Below the pieces are notes generated by a model, which worked only from the letters and a program-made list of their open reading frames with translations, did no database searches and was not told the DNA's origin. From NCBI GenBank assembly GCA_041389495.1, contig JAWKRT010000002.1, forward strand, positions 868,001-932,000: 64,000 nucleotides of DNA, written 5' to 3'. Below, piece after piece: positions 16,525 through 25,512 of the stretch (position 1 is its first letter; the number at the start of each line of letters is the position of its first letter). A program made the translations under genes and the position numbers. Source of the stretch: Myxococcota bacterium. Lineage in GTDB: Bacteria > Myxococcota_A > UBA9160 > UBA4427.

Positions 16525-17595
16525 TCAGGCCGGGCGCACGATGTAGAAGAGGCAGTCCGAGCGCGCGATCGACGGGTTCGTCGTCATCATGATCGGGACG
16601 AGCGGCCGTCGCGTCGCGACGCGCCCGTCGCGCAGCTCGAACCAGTCGCGCGCGCGGTCCTCGCCCGCCGCGCCGCGCGCGAGGAGCGGCCACGCGCCGC
16701 TCGCGCCCACCCAGCCGATCGGGACGCCGGCCTCGAGGCGCTGGAAGTTGTGGCGGTCGACGTCGGCCGACATCGTGAAGCCGGCACCCGCGACCGGGCC
16801 GTCGCCGATCGCGAGTGTGACGTCGGGGCGTACCTCGACGCGCACCGGGTCGACGAGCAGCTCGAGGGCTCCGGTCGGGCACGGCGGGATCGCGGCGTCG
16901 GCGAGGAGCCGGTCGAGCCCCGCGCGCGCGGCGGCGTCGGCCTCGGCGCTGCCCGCGCGTCCGCACTCGATCGTGACGCTCGGGAAGTGCGGATCGGTCG
17001 CCTCGACGAGCGCGCCGAGCGCGAGGTCCGAGCGCACGAAGTAGCGCCCGAACAGCGCGGCGACGGCGCGGTGCGCGGCGTCGGCCGCGGGGCCGACGGC
17101 GTAGGCCGGGTTGTGGCCCGTGTTGTTGTGCAGGTCGACGAGCAGCTCGGGCCGCGCGGCGCGCAGGCGCGCGAGCGCCTCGGCGGCGAGCGCGTGCTCC
17201 GGCGAACGGTTCGGCGCATCGCCGTCGCCCGCGGCCGCCGCCGCGCCCGCGGCGGCGCCGAAGCAGCGGTTGAGGTCGCGATGGCCGGGCAGCGCGCGGT
17301 GCGCGAAGAAGGGCGGGCCGAGCGCGGCCTCGACCGACGCGATCCACACCACGACGTCCGTCGCGGGCGTCGCGCCCTCGCGCAGCCAGCCGAGCACGGC
17401 GCGCAGGCCCGACGGCTCGTTGCCGTGCACGAGCGTCGCGACGGCGCGCGTGCGCGCGCGGTCGCGCCCCGCGACGCGCGCGATCGCCGAGCCGCCGAGC
17501 CAGCGCAGGAAGTCGACGTCGCCGGCCGGCAGCGCGCGGCGCGCGTCGCGGTCGAGCGGGCCGAGGTCGCGGATGCGCGCGGCGGCCGCCGTCAT
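16525..17595 (-). CDS. Succinylglutamate desuccinylase/aspartoacylase-family metallohydrolase
   Basis: 356 residues. Zinc-peptidase-like motifs of the AstE/AspA family are present in order: HGNEPSG (His57 and Glu60 as likely zinc ligands), GHRDLNRCFG, and DLHNNTGHNP carrying the third histidine. The family removes acyl groups from amino acids (succinylglutamate, N-acetylaspartate) or acts on related amides. The real substrate is unknown. Its ATG overlaps the stop of the upstream ligase gene by 4 nt, so hydrolase and ligase are made together. The order CBS protein, ligase, hydrolase suggests a small amide made and broken by the same operon; this is inference. Confidence 0.85.
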   Translation of the reverse strand: MTAAAARIRDLGPLDRDARRALPAGDVDFLRWLGGSAIARVAGRDRARTRAVATLVHGNEPSGLRAVLGWLREGATPATDVVVWIASVEAALGPPFFAHRALPGHRDLNRCFGAAAGAAAAAGDGDAPNRSPEHALAAEALARLRAARPELLVDLHNNTGHNPAYAVGPAADAAHRAVAALFGRYFVRSDLALGALVEATDPHFPSVTIECGRAGSAEADAAARAGLDRLLADAAIPPCPTGALELLVDPVRVEVRPDVTLAIGDGPVAGAGFTMSADVDRHNFQRLEAGVPIGWVGASGAWPLLARGAAGEDRARDWFELRDGRVATRRPLVPIMMTTNPSIARSDCLFYIVRPA

Positions 17596-19088
17596 CGCGC
17601 CTCGCCGTGCACGGGCCAGGCGTGCACGGGCGCGCCGGTCGCGGCGAGCTCGACGTAGCGGTCGAGCATGTGCGCGAGCGCGGCGCGCCGGTCGAGCCGC
17701 GGGCCGAGCGCGTCGAGTGCGGCGAGCTGCCAGCGCGCTCCCGTCCGCCCGCTCGCGACGCGGCGCGCGACGACGTCGAGCCGCGCGGCGGCCTCGCCAG
17801 CCTCGACGCCCGCGCGCGCGAGCCCGCGCTCGGCGATCGCGAGCGCGCGCGCGGCGACGTCGCGCGCGCGCGCGGCCCGCGGCGGTGCGCCGGGCTCCGC
17901 CGGCCACGCGATCTCGGCGTCGAGGCCCGCCTGCGCCGCGCGGTAGAAGCTCCCGTGGAGCCGCTCGAACGGCCACGCCGCGCGCCACGCGGGCTCGTCC
18001 TCGGCGATGCCGTACGTGAGCCCGACCAGGAAGGCCGCGTTCGCGACCATGTCCGCGACGCTCGGCCCGGCGGGAAGCGCGCGCAGCTCGATGCGCACGT
18101 GGCCGCCGCCGGCCGGGTCGTACACCGGCCGGTTCCAACGCCACACCGTTCCCTGGTGGAGGCGCACCTCCTCGAGCCTCGGCACGCCGCCGTCGCGCAG
18201 GACGGCCGCCGGGTCCTCGGGCGACAGCACGGGAAGCAGCGGCGCGTACGATGCGATGCTGTCCTCGAAGAGCTCGATCGCGCCGCGCTCGCACCAGCCC
18301 GTGCCGAACGACACGCGCGCCTGCGCGCCGCTGCGCCGCGCGTCGTCCGTGCGCGCGTCGACCGCCTGCTTGAAGAGCGCGACGCGCGTCTCCTGCCACA
18401 GGCGGTGGCCGAGCAGCGTCGGCGAGTTGCCCGCGACGGCGACGGCCGCGACGGTCGCGATCTGCGCCGCGTTGTAGAAGCGCGCGAAGTCGCGCGGCGC
18501 GACGCGCAGGTGCACCTGCAGCGACGTCGCCGCCCCCTCGAACGTGACGTCGTCGCACGCGAGGTCGAGCGGGTCGGCGCCGTCGATGCGCAGGTGGAAG
18601 GGCTCGCTGCGGATCGCGCGCAGGGCGCGCGACAGCGCGCGGAAGCGCGGCGTGTCGGTCATCGCGCCGGACGCGAGATCGTCGGGCTCGAGCGTCGGGA
18701 GGATGCCGATCGCCGCGACGCGCGACGCGTGCAGCGCCGCCGCGCGCTCGACCTCGCGCAGGCTCTCGCGCATCTCGCGCTCGAGCGCGGCGAACGGACG
18801 GCCGGCGAGCGGGCCGTGCCGCAGGTTGCACTCGAGGTTGAAGCGGTCGAGCTCGAAGGTGAGGCGCGGATCGAGGCTCTCGGCGAGCACGTCGAGGTTC
18901 ACCGGCGACGGACGGCCCGCCGCGTCGACGAGGCAGAGCTCGAGCTCGGCACCGATCGACGCCTCGCCCTCGCCGAAGCCCGGCCGCGCGAGCAGCGCGC
19001 GCAGCGCGCCGAGGCCGTCGGCCAGGCGGCCTTCGAAGCGGCGGCGATCGTCGTCGGTGAAGTCCTCGCGCTCGATCGCGAGCCCCAT
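17592..19088 (-). CDS. GCS2-type carboxylate-amine ligase (glutamate-cysteine ligase family)
   Basis: 498 residues. The N-terminal IGAELELCLVD motif, FNLECNLRHGPL, SLQVHLRV with AGNSPTLLG, and the HQGTVWRWNRPVYD and RIELRALPAGPS blocks are the ATP-grasp-like core of the GCS2/YbdK family, which joins glutamate (or a similar acid) to an amine. It is longer than YbdK (about 370) and ends with a helical about 90-residue tail. The start ATG at 19088 was chosen because the preceding in-frame residues look non-coding. The gene lies 53 nt downstream of the CBS gene and overlaps the hydrolase by 4 nt. The product could be a glutathione-like or other amide compound; no glutathione synthetase partner is seen. 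Confidence 0.85.
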   Translation of the reverse strand: MGLAIEREDFTDDDRRRFEGRLADGLGALRALLARPGFGEGEASIGAELELCLVDAAGRPSPVNLDVLAESLDPRLTFELDRFNLECNLRHGPLAGRPFAALEREMRESLREVERAAALHASRVAAIGILPTLEPDDLASGAMTDTPRFRALSRALRAIRSEPFHLRIDGADPLDLACDDVTFEGAATSLQVHLRVAPRDFARFYNAAQIATVAAVAVAGNSPTLLGHRLWQETRVALFKQAVDARTDDARRSGAQARVSFGTGWCERGAIELFEDSIASYAPLLPVLSPEDPAAVLRDGGVPRLEEVRLHQGTVWRWNRPVYDPAGGGHVRIELRALPAGPSVADMVANAAFLVGLTYGIAEDEPAWRAAWPFERLHGSFYRAAQAGLDAEIAWPAEPGAPPRAARARDVAARALAIAERGLARAGVEAGEAAARLDVVARRVASGRTGARWQLAALDALGPRLDRRAALAHMLDRYVELAATGAPVHAWPVHGEAR

Positions 19089-19141
19089 GCGCCGCCCCGT
19101 CTCCTCGCTCTGCTCGCGCCCGAACGTGCGCCGAGCGCGGC

Positions 19142-19636
19142 CTAGCGCGCGTCCGCGAGCCCGCGCTCGGCGACGAGGCGCACGAGGTCGAGCGCGCTCA
19201 CGATGCCGACGAGCTCGCCGTCCTCGACGATGGGCAGCCGGTGCACGCGCTCGCTCGCCATCACGCGCGCGACCACCTCGACGTCGTCGCCCGGGCGCGC
19301 GGTGAGCGGGTCGGTCGTCATGATGTCGCGCACGCGCGCGGTGGCGAGGTGCTCGGCCACCTTGCGCGACTGCTTCGAGAGCTCCTCGAGCGCGGCGAGC
19401 GGAATCGGGTAGGGGCTCGAGTAGACGTCCGTGATGCGTGCGGCCTGGGCCTGCTCCTCGTAGAGCGCGCGCAGCGCGTCCGCGCGCGACGCGACGCCGA
19501 CGAGGCGCCGCCCGTCGACGACGGGCGCGCCGCTCACGTGTCGCTCGAGCAGCGCCTGGTCCATCTGCTTGAGCGTCATGTCCGGGAACAGCGTCAGCAC
19601 GTCGCGCGTCATCACGCGCTCGACCGCAATGCCCAT
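19142..19636 (-). CDS. Two-CBS-domain protein
   Basis: 164 residues consisting almost entirely of two CBS domains (about 8-62 and 100-158): VMTRDVLTLFPDMTL ... GAPVVDGRRLVGVASRADAL and IMTTDPLTARPGDDV ... RLPIVEDGELVGIVSALDLV. CBS pairs bind adenosine nucleotides and act as energy sensors. A GGAGGAG ribosome-binding site precedes the ATG. Being first in an operon with an ATP-consuming ligase, it could signal AMP/ATP status to that enzyme; this is inference. Confidence 0.9.
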   Translation of the reverse strand: MGIAVERVMTRDVLTLFPDMTLKQMDQALLERHVSGAPVVDGRRLVGVASRADALRALYEEQAQAARITDVYSSPYPIPLAALEELSKQSRKVAEHLATARVRDIMTTDPLTARPGDDVEVVARVMASERVHRLPIVEDGELVGIVSALDLVRLVAERGLADAR

Positions 19637-19813
19637 GTTCGATCTCCTCCGCGCGTCGCGCGCGCGCGCCGCAGCGCGCCGGGCGCTCGTGGTGCAAGAT
19701 GGCTGCCAGCGTCGCGCTGCGCCTCGGCGCGTCGGCACGCCGCGGCGGCGAGTCCGCGCGACCCACCGCGGGGCGCGCGGCCACGCACGCTCGGCCCGCG
19801 CGCCTCGGCCCGC

Positions 19814-20998
19814 CTACGCGCGCGACGCGATGCGCACGGGCAGCCGGTCGGGGCCGCGGAACGCCGTGCCGACGATCCGCGAGCGCTCGCCCGGCGCGAG
19901 CGCGAGCGCGTCCGTGCGGTCGAGCAGCGCCTCGAGGCCGATGCGCGCCTCGAGCAGCGCGAGCCGCGAGCCCGCGCAGTAGTGGCGGCCGAGCCCGAAC
20001 GAGAGCGTCTCCGCGTTGTCGCGGTCGATGTCGAAGCGGTCGGGGTCGCGCCAGCGGCGCTCGTCGCGGCTGGCCGAGCCCACCAGCAGGAGCACGTCCG
20101 CGCCCTCCGGAATCGCGACGCCCGCGATCTCGGTCGCGCGCGTCGCCTCGCGCGGCAGGATCGCGACCGGCGTCTCGAAGCGCAGCGTCTCCCAGAGCAG
20201 GTCGTCGATGCGGTCGCGCCGCGCGCGCACGAGCGCCTGCAGCTCCGGGTCGTCGAGCAGCACGTGCAGCGCGCTGCCGAGCAGGTGGAACGTGGTCTCC
20301 GCGCCCGCCGACACGAGCAGGCGCAGGAAGCTCACGACCTCCTCGTCGCCGAGGCGCGTGCCGTCGACCTCGGCCGCCGCGAGCGTCGAGATCAGGTCGT
20401 CGCCGGGCTCCGCGCGCTTGCGCGCCACGACCGGCAGCAGCAGCTCGCGCATCCGCCGCGACGCCGCGAACGCGCGGTCGGGGTCGGCCTGGACGAGCGT
20501 GAGGTCGGCCGCGCAGGCGTGCAGCGCCGCGACGTCGTCGGTCGGGAGCCCGAGGATCTCGACGAACACGCGCAGCGGGAACACGAACGTGAACGCCTCG
20601 ACGAGGTCGACGTCGCCGCGCGGGAAGCCGTCGACGATCTCGTGCGCGATGCGCTCGACGAGCTTCGGGAAGTCGCCGCGCAGCGCGCGCGGCGCGAGCG
20701 CCGGCGTCACGAGCTTGCGGTGTCGGAGGTGCTCGGCGCCGTCCATCTCGATCAGCGTCCGGCCCATCACGAGGCTCGCGCCTCGCGCGTTGGCGCGGTT
20801 CGAGAAGAGCGCGTCGTCGCGCAGCGCCGCGCGCACGTCGTCGTAGCGCGAGAGGACGAAGAGCCCCGCGCCGAGTCCGGGGATCGCGAGCGCCGGCGCC
20901 TCGTCGCGCAGCCGCGCGTAGACGGCGTAGGGGTCGGTGACGTCGCCGCGCGGGCCGCGGGCGAGCAGCGCCAGCAGGTCGGTCGCGACGTCGGTCAT
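19814..20998 (-). CDS. Cytochrome P450
   Basis: 394 residues, standard length for a soluble bacterial P450. Helix I motif AGAETT (231-236), the ExxR pair in ETLR (270-273), and the haem loop FGLGRHYCAGSRLA with Cys341 as the axial thiolate are all intact. The substrate is unknown; the relation to CYP124/125/142-like sterol or terpenoid hydroxylases is plausible given the catabolic neighbours but not demonstrable here. No ferredoxin or reductase gene is adjacent. It is divergent from the SGNH hydrolase at 21226. Confidence 0.92.
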   Translation of the reverse strand: MTDVATDLLALLARGPRGDVTDPYAVYARLRDEAPALAIPGLGAGLFVLSRYDDVRAALRDDALFSNRANARGASLVMGRTLIEMDGAEHLRHRKLVTPALAPRALRGDFPKLVERIAHEIVDGFPRGDVDLVEAFTFVFPLRVFVEILGLPTDDVAALHACAADLTLVQADPDRAFAASRRMRELLLPVVARKRAEPGDDLISTLAAAEVDGTRLGDEEVVSFLRLLVSAGAETTFHLLGSALHVLLDDPELQALVRARRDRIDDLLWETLRFETPVAILPREATRATEIAGVAIPEGADVLLLVGSASRDERRWRDPDRFDIDRDNAETLSFGLGRHYCAGSRLALLEARIGLEALLDRTDALALAPGERSRIVGTAFRGPDRLPVRIASRA

Positions 20999-21225
20999 GC
21001 GTCGCTCTCCTCTCCCGCGCCGGGCGGCGCGGCGCCCGCGGTGCGCGGGGCCGCGAAGGGATGCGGCCCGCGCGGCCGCGAGAGCGTCGTCGACGCGCGC
21101 CAACCTACTACGCGGCGCGCGCGCGAATCCAGCGCGACCGCCGCGGCCGAGGCGGGTTCGAGCCCTCGTCGCACCGGGGCGGTCTACGCTGGCCGGCGTC
21201 GGCAGCCGCTGCAGGAGGTCTCCCC

Positions 21226-22098
21226 GTGACACCCGCTCCCGCCGATCGCCGCGCGCGCGCCGCCGCGCTCGCATTCGGCATCTCCGCATTCGCCGCATTC
21301 GCCGCATTCGCCGCCGCGTTCGCCGCGGCGGCGCAGACCGGCGTGCCTTCGCTCGACCGGCGCCTGCTCGTCGTGCTGACGGGCGACTCGATCACCGAGG
21401 GCGTGATCACGGATTCGAGCCTCGCGATCCCGCCCGGCGTGTCGCCCGCCGACGCCGTCTGCTGGCGCGACCTCTGCTATGCGGCGATCGTGCGCGCGCG
21501 CCTCGCCGAGCTCGCCGCGCGCGGCGAGATCGAGCCCGTGCTCGTCGGGAACCGCGGCGTCGGCGGGGCGACGTCGCGCGACTGGGACCCGGACGACTTC
21601 CGCGTCGACGACCTGCACTTCCTCGCGAACACGACGCTGTACGGGAACCAGGGCCTCTTCTACAACATCCCCGCCGCCGACGTCGTCGTGCACTACGTCG
21701 GCACGAACGACGCGGTCGCGTTCTTCGAGGAGGGCCCGCCGCTCACGCCGCGCGACTACGCGAGCAAGCTCGTCGACTTCGCGGTGACGCTGCGCCGCCG
21801 CGGCGTCGCGCACGTGCTGCTCGCGACGCCGCCGGTGCCGGTCGGCTGGCGCGGCACGGAGCAGGGCGTGCGGATGCAGCTGTACGGCGAGGCCGTCCGC
21901 CAGGCGTGCGCGCACCTGAACGAGGGCTTCGGAACGGAGACGTGCCTCGTCGAGCTGCAGCGCGAGTTCCCGGACGACGTGGGCTGGGAGGGCGACGCCA
22001 TCCACCCGACGGCGGCCGGCCACGCCTTCATCGCGGAGCGCGTGCTCGAGGCGATCGTCCCGCTCGTCGCCGAGCCGCGCGTCCCGCTTCCCGAGTGA
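21226..22098 (+). CDS. SGNH/GDSL-family exported hydrolase
   Basis: 290 residues from GTG, preceded by a GCAGGAGGT ribosome-binding site 6 nt away. A signal peptide contains an unusual Phe-Ala-Ala repeat (FAAFAAFAAAFAAAA), coded by near-identical tandem codons. SGNH block I is TGDSITEG (Ser nucleophile), block II GNRGVGGATS with Gly, block III YVGTNDAV with Asn, block V DAIHPTAAGH with Asp and His. These are esterases/lipases or acetyl-hydrolases acting outside the cytoplasm; the substrate is unknown. A TACGCT element at 21185-21190 is a possible -10 box. Confidence 0.85.
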   Translation: MTPAPADRRARAAALAFGISAFAAFAAFAAAFAAAAQTGVPSLDRRLLVVLTGDSITEGVITDSSLAIPPGVSPADAVCWRDLCYAAIVRARLAELAARGEIEPVLVGNRGVGGATSRDWDPDDFRVDDLHFLANTTLYGNQGLFYNIPAADVVVHYVGTNDAVAFFEEGPPLTPRDYASKLVDFAVTLRRRGVAHVLLATPPVPVGWRGTEQGVRMQLYGEAVRQACAHLNEGFGTETCLVELQREFPDDVGWEGDAIHPTAAGHAFIAERVLEAIVPLVAEPRVPLPE

Positions 22099-22128
22099 GG
22101 CGCCGGCGCGAGCGGGTATGCTGCGCGC

Positions 22129-22950
22129 ATGACGCCGCCCGCCGCCGCGCTCGACGATCCGGCCGCGCTCGCCGCCGCGCGCCATCCCGAGCTCTCGGGT
22201 CGCGTGGCGATCGTCACGGGCGGCACGCGCGGGATCGGGCTCGGCATCGTGCGCGTGCTCGCGCGCGCGGGCATGAAGCTCGTCGTCACGGGCCGCCGGG
22301 CCGAGCGCCTCGAGCGCGTGAGCGCCGAGCTCGCGGAGGGCGGCTTCCCGCACGTCGCGCTGCAGGCCGACCACGCGCGCGCCGAGTCGAGCCGCGCCGT
22401 CGTCGAGCGCGCCGCGGCCGACTTCGGGCGCGTCGACGCGCTCGTCGCGAACGCGCAGTCGTACCGCCCCGTGACGCCGCTCGCCGACGTGACGGAGCGC
22501 GACTTCGACACGGTGCTCGAGACGGGGCCCAAGGGAACGCTGTGGCTGATGCAGGCCGTGCTCCCGCACATGCGCGCGCTCGGCCGCGGCCGCATCGTGA
22601 CGTTCGGCTCCGCGATGGGGAACACGGGCGCGCCGGGCTACGGCCCGTACGCCGCGGCGAAGGAGGCGGTGCGCTCGCTCACGCGCACGGCCGCGCGCGA
22701 GTGGGGGCGCGACGGCATCACGGTCAACTGCGTGTGCCCGGCCTCCGTGGCGCACCGCCTGCCGCCGGCCGACGACGACGGCGCGCGCGCGCGCGCCTTC
22801 GCGGCGATGTACGCCGACCACCCGCTCGGCCGCGACGGCGACCCCGTCGCCGACATCGCGCCCGTCGTCGCCTTCCTGCTCTCGGACGGGAGCCAGTACG
22901 TGACGGGGCAGACGCTGATGGTCGACGGCGGCGGCATCCTGCGCGCCTAG
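22129..22950 (+). CDS. SDR-family oxidoreductase
   Basis: 273 residues. TGGTRGIG marks the cofactor site near residue 31, VANAQS replaces NNAG, and PYAAAKEA gives the catalytic Tyr and Lys. The tail TGQTLMVDGG is typical of classical beta-ketoacyl-reductase-like SDRs. It has a short N-terminal extension of about 20 residues. The ATG is 30 nt after the hydrolase stop, and TATGCT lies 6 nt upstream of it. The stop forms a CTAGCATCG motif, 41 nt before the next gene. Confidence 0.85.
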   Translation: MTPPAAALDDPAALAAARHPELSGRVAIVTGGTRGIGLGIVRVLARAGMKLVVTGRRAERLERVSAELAEGGFPHVALQADHARAESSRAVVERAAADFGRVDALVANAQSYRPVTPLADVTERDFDTVLETGPKGTLWLMQAVLPHMRALGRGRIVTFGSAMGNTGAPGYGPYAAAKEAVRSLTRTAAREWGRDGITVNCVCPASVAHRLPPADDDGARARAFAAMYADHPLGRDGDPVADIAPVVAFLLSDGSQYVTGQTLMVDGGGILRA

Positions 22951-22990
22951 CATCGCGCGCGGCGCGCTGCGTGCGGGGGAGGACGGGGCG

Positions 22991-24181
22991 ATGGCGGAGC
23001 GGGGAGGGGCTTCGGGCGAGCGGCCGGAGCTCGCGGCGTGGCGCGCCTTCTGCCGCCGCATCGAGTCGCTCGGCGAGGAGGTGCTGCGCGAGCCCTATCC
23101 GTGCGCGCCCGAGGACGGGCCCGAGGGCATCGCGCACCTCGCCGACCAGGTCGCGTGCTGGCTCGGATGGTCGATCGGGCACCTCGACGCGACGGCCCCG
23201 TTCTTCCATCGCTCGAACGATCTCTTCACGCAGTGGGGCGGCCCGAACCAGGACAACGCCTACCACCACGCGCGCATCGATCCGCGCCGGCGCTACCGCG
23301 TGAGCGGCCGCATGAACGCGTGCGAGGACTTCGCGCTCACGCTGCGCGCCGGGTTCATGCACATGGAGGTCTGGGGCACGAAGCTCGCGATCACCGCGTC
23401 GGAGCGCGGCATCGGCCCGGGCGATGCATTCGAGCTCCTCTTCGGCGGCGACGGCAGCGAGCCCGGGTGGATCGCGATTCCCGACGACGTGACCACGCTG
23501 TCGCTGCGCGAGTACTACCTCGACTGGAGGCCCGCGGAGCCGGCGGTGTTCGCGATCGAGTGCCTCGACGACGTGCCGGCGCCACCGCGGCTCGACGGCG
23601 CCGCCGTCGCCGGGCGCCTCGAGCACGCGCTCGCGCAGGTCGATCGCTCGATGACGCAGTGGAACGCGTACCTGCGCGAGCACCGCGCGAAGGGGCGCGA
23701 CAACACCTTCGCCCTGCCGCAGAAGCTCTCGAAGGGCCTGCCCGCCGCACGCTATGCGTTCTGCTTCTTCGATCTCGACCCCGGCGAGGCGCTCGTCGTC
23801 GAGACCGACGTCCCCGACGCGCGCTACTGGAGCCTGCAGCTCGCGACGATGGGCTGGTTCGAGCCGGTCGACCCGGTGCACCGCATCACGTCGATCAACC
23901 AGCGCCAGGCGCACGTCGACGGCGACGGCCGCGTCCGCGTCGTCGTCGCGCATGCCGACCCGGGCGCGCCGAACTGGCTCGACACGGGCGGCCATCGCGA
24001 CGGCCTGCTCACCTTCCGCTGGTTCTGGCCGCGGAGCGACCCGAGCCCGACGACGCGCGTCGCGCGCCTCGACGAGGTCGACGCGCTGCTCCCACAGGGC
24101 TCGCCGCGCGTCGGGCCCGACGAGCGCCGGCGCGACGTCGCGCGCCGCAAGGCCCACCTCGCATGGCGCTTCCGCACGTGA
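22991..24181 (+). CDS. DUF1214-domain protein
   Basis: 396 residues. The C-terminal third carries the DUF1214 pattern: YWSLQLATMGWFEPVDPVHR, INQRQAHVDGDGRVRVVVAH and GLLTFRWFWP. The N-terminal two thirds (with NDLFTQWGGPNQDNAYHHARID) matches the arrangement of DUF1214 proteins found in actinobacteria and deltaproteobacteria, often near sterol or lipid catabolic genes. No catalytic activity is established. The end overlaps the start of the sulfotransferase, so they are co-transcribed. Confidence 0.85.
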   Translation: MAERGGASGERPELAAWRAFCRRIESLGEEVLREPYPCAPEDGPEGIAHLADQVACWLGWSIGHLDATAPFFHRSNDLFTQWGGPNQDNAYHHARIDPRRRYRVSGRMNACEDFALTLRAGFMHMEVWGTKLAITASERGIGPGDAFELLFGGDGSEPGWIAIPDDVTTLSLREYYLDWRPAEPAVFAIECLDDVPAPPRLDGAAVAGRLEHALAQVDRSMTQWNAYLREHRAKGRDNTFALPQKLSKGLPAARYAFCFFDLDPGEALVVETDVPDARYWSLQLATMGWFEPVDPVHRITSINQRQAHVDGDGRVRVVVAHADPGAPNWLDTGGHRDGLLTFRWFWPRSDPSPTTRVARLDEVDALLPQGSPRVGPDERRRDVARRKAHLAWRFRT

Positions 24182-25488
24182 GCGGCGCGGCCTCCGAAGC
24201 GGGCTGGCCTCCGCCGCCGCGTCCCGACTGGGTCGCCGCGATCAACGCGGGAGCCGTTCCGCTGCTCGCGGCCGAGGCGGAGCTCCCGTTCGAGCGCGAC
24301 GCGCTGCTCGGCGAGGCGCTCGCCGCGCAGGGGCTCGACGCGCGCGACGCCGCGGCGTTCGGCGCGCCGGGCTTCGACGCGGAGCCCGCGCTCGAGGGGC
24401 TCGCGCGCGCGGCGACGGCGATCGAGGAGGAGGCGCGCCTGCACGTGCTCGGGCGCGTGCTCGCGCGCCGCTTCCTGTTGCGACTGCTCGTCGGCCGCCT
24501 GCAGCTGATGCGCTTCGTGCGCGACGACCCGGGCGTGCGCGACGAGGAGCTCGCGTCGCCGCTCGTCGTCGCGGGCGCGCCGCGCACCGGCACGACGGCG
24601 CTCTACGCGATGCTCGCGGCCGACCCGGCGCACCGCGCGCCCCTCGGCTGGGAGCTGCTGCACCCCGTGCCGCCGCCGCCCGCGGACGCCTCGCTGCGCG
24701 CGGCCGACCCGCGCATCGCCATCGCCGATCGCGAGCTCACCGCGCCGCAGACGGTCGTGTCGGGGCTGCGCGCGATCCACGCCTACGGCGCGCGCCGCCC
24801 GAAGGAGTGCCTGTCGGCGATGTCGTTCTCACTCCTCTCGGAGGAGATCACCGCGCGCTTCTTCGTGCCGAGCTATGCGGCGTGGCTCGAGGCGTGCGAC
24901 CCGGCGCCCGCCTACGACGTGCACCGCCTCGTGCTGCAGGTGCTGCAGCGGAGGAGCGGGCCCGCGGCGTGGGTGCTCAAGTCGCCCGTCCACCTCCACG
25001 CGCTCCCCGCGCTCCTGCGCGCGCATCCGGGTGCGCGCGTCGTCGTCACGCACCGCGACCCGGTCGCGATGCTCGCCTCGCTCGCGAGCCTGATCGCGAC
25101 GCTGCGCTACGCGCACAGCGACGAGGTCGACCTCGCGCGCGTCGCGGCCGAGCACGCGCGCCGCTTCGGCGCGTCGCTCGCGCGGCTCGTCGCGTGGGAC
25201 GACGCGGGCGCGCTCCCCGCGACGCGCGTGCGGCACGTGCGGCACGCCGAGCTCGCGCGCCGCGGCGTCGGCGTCGTCGAGGACGTGTACGCGTGGGCGG
25301 GGCGGCCGCTCTCCGACGCGGTGCGCGCGGAGATGGCGGCGGTCGCCGCGCGCGGCGGCGACGAGGGAGCGGGCGGGCACGCGTACTCGATCGCGGCGAC
25401 GGGCCTCGACGCCGCCGCACTGCGGCGCGACCTCGCGGCCTATCGCGCGCGCTTCGAGGTGCCCGACGAGGCGGTGGGCACCGCCTAG
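24163..25488 (+). CDS. Sulfotransferase-family protein
   Basis: 441 residues. The PAPS-binding P-loop-like motif VVAGAPRTGTTALYAML (about residues 132-150) and the 3'-phosphate motif VVVTHRDP are clear; the N-terminal 130 residues are helical and typical of the large bacterial branch often annotated as sulfotransferase, whose biochemistry is largely unproven. Two starts are possible: ATG at 24163 (19-nt overlap with DUF1214) or GTG at 24178, which gives the 4-nt GTGA overlap common here. Its pairing with DUF1214 is recurrent in such genomes from memory and suggests a shared lipid or sterol substrate. Confidence 0.85.
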   Translation: MALPHVSGAASEAGWPPPPRPDWVAAINAGAVPLLAAEAELPFERDALLGEALAAQGLDARDAAAFGAPGFDAEPALEGLARAATAIEEEARLHVLGRVLARRFLLRLLVGRLQLMRFVRDDPGVRDEELASPLVVAGAPRTGTTALYAMLAADPAHRAPLGWELLHPVPPPPADASLRAADPRIAIADRELTAPQTVVSGLRAIHAYGARRPKECLSAMSFSLLSEEITARFFVPSYAAWLEACDPAPAYDVHRLVLQVLQRRSGPAAWVLKSPVHLHALPALLRAHPGARVVVTHRDPVAMLASLASLIATLRYAHSDEVDLARVAAEHARRFGASLARLVAWDDAGALPATRVRHVRHAELARRGVGVVEDVYAWAGRPLSDAVRAEMAAVAARGGDEGAGGHAYSIAATGLDAAALRRDLAAYRARFEVPDEAVGTA

Positions 25489-25512
25489 CATCGCGGCTTT
25501 GCGCTGGCGCGC

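Noticed and set aside
21150..21185. tRNA T-arm-like GGTTCGAGCCC
   Set aside because: The T-stem does not pair over 5 bp, and no acceptor stem or anticodon arm could be placed around it.
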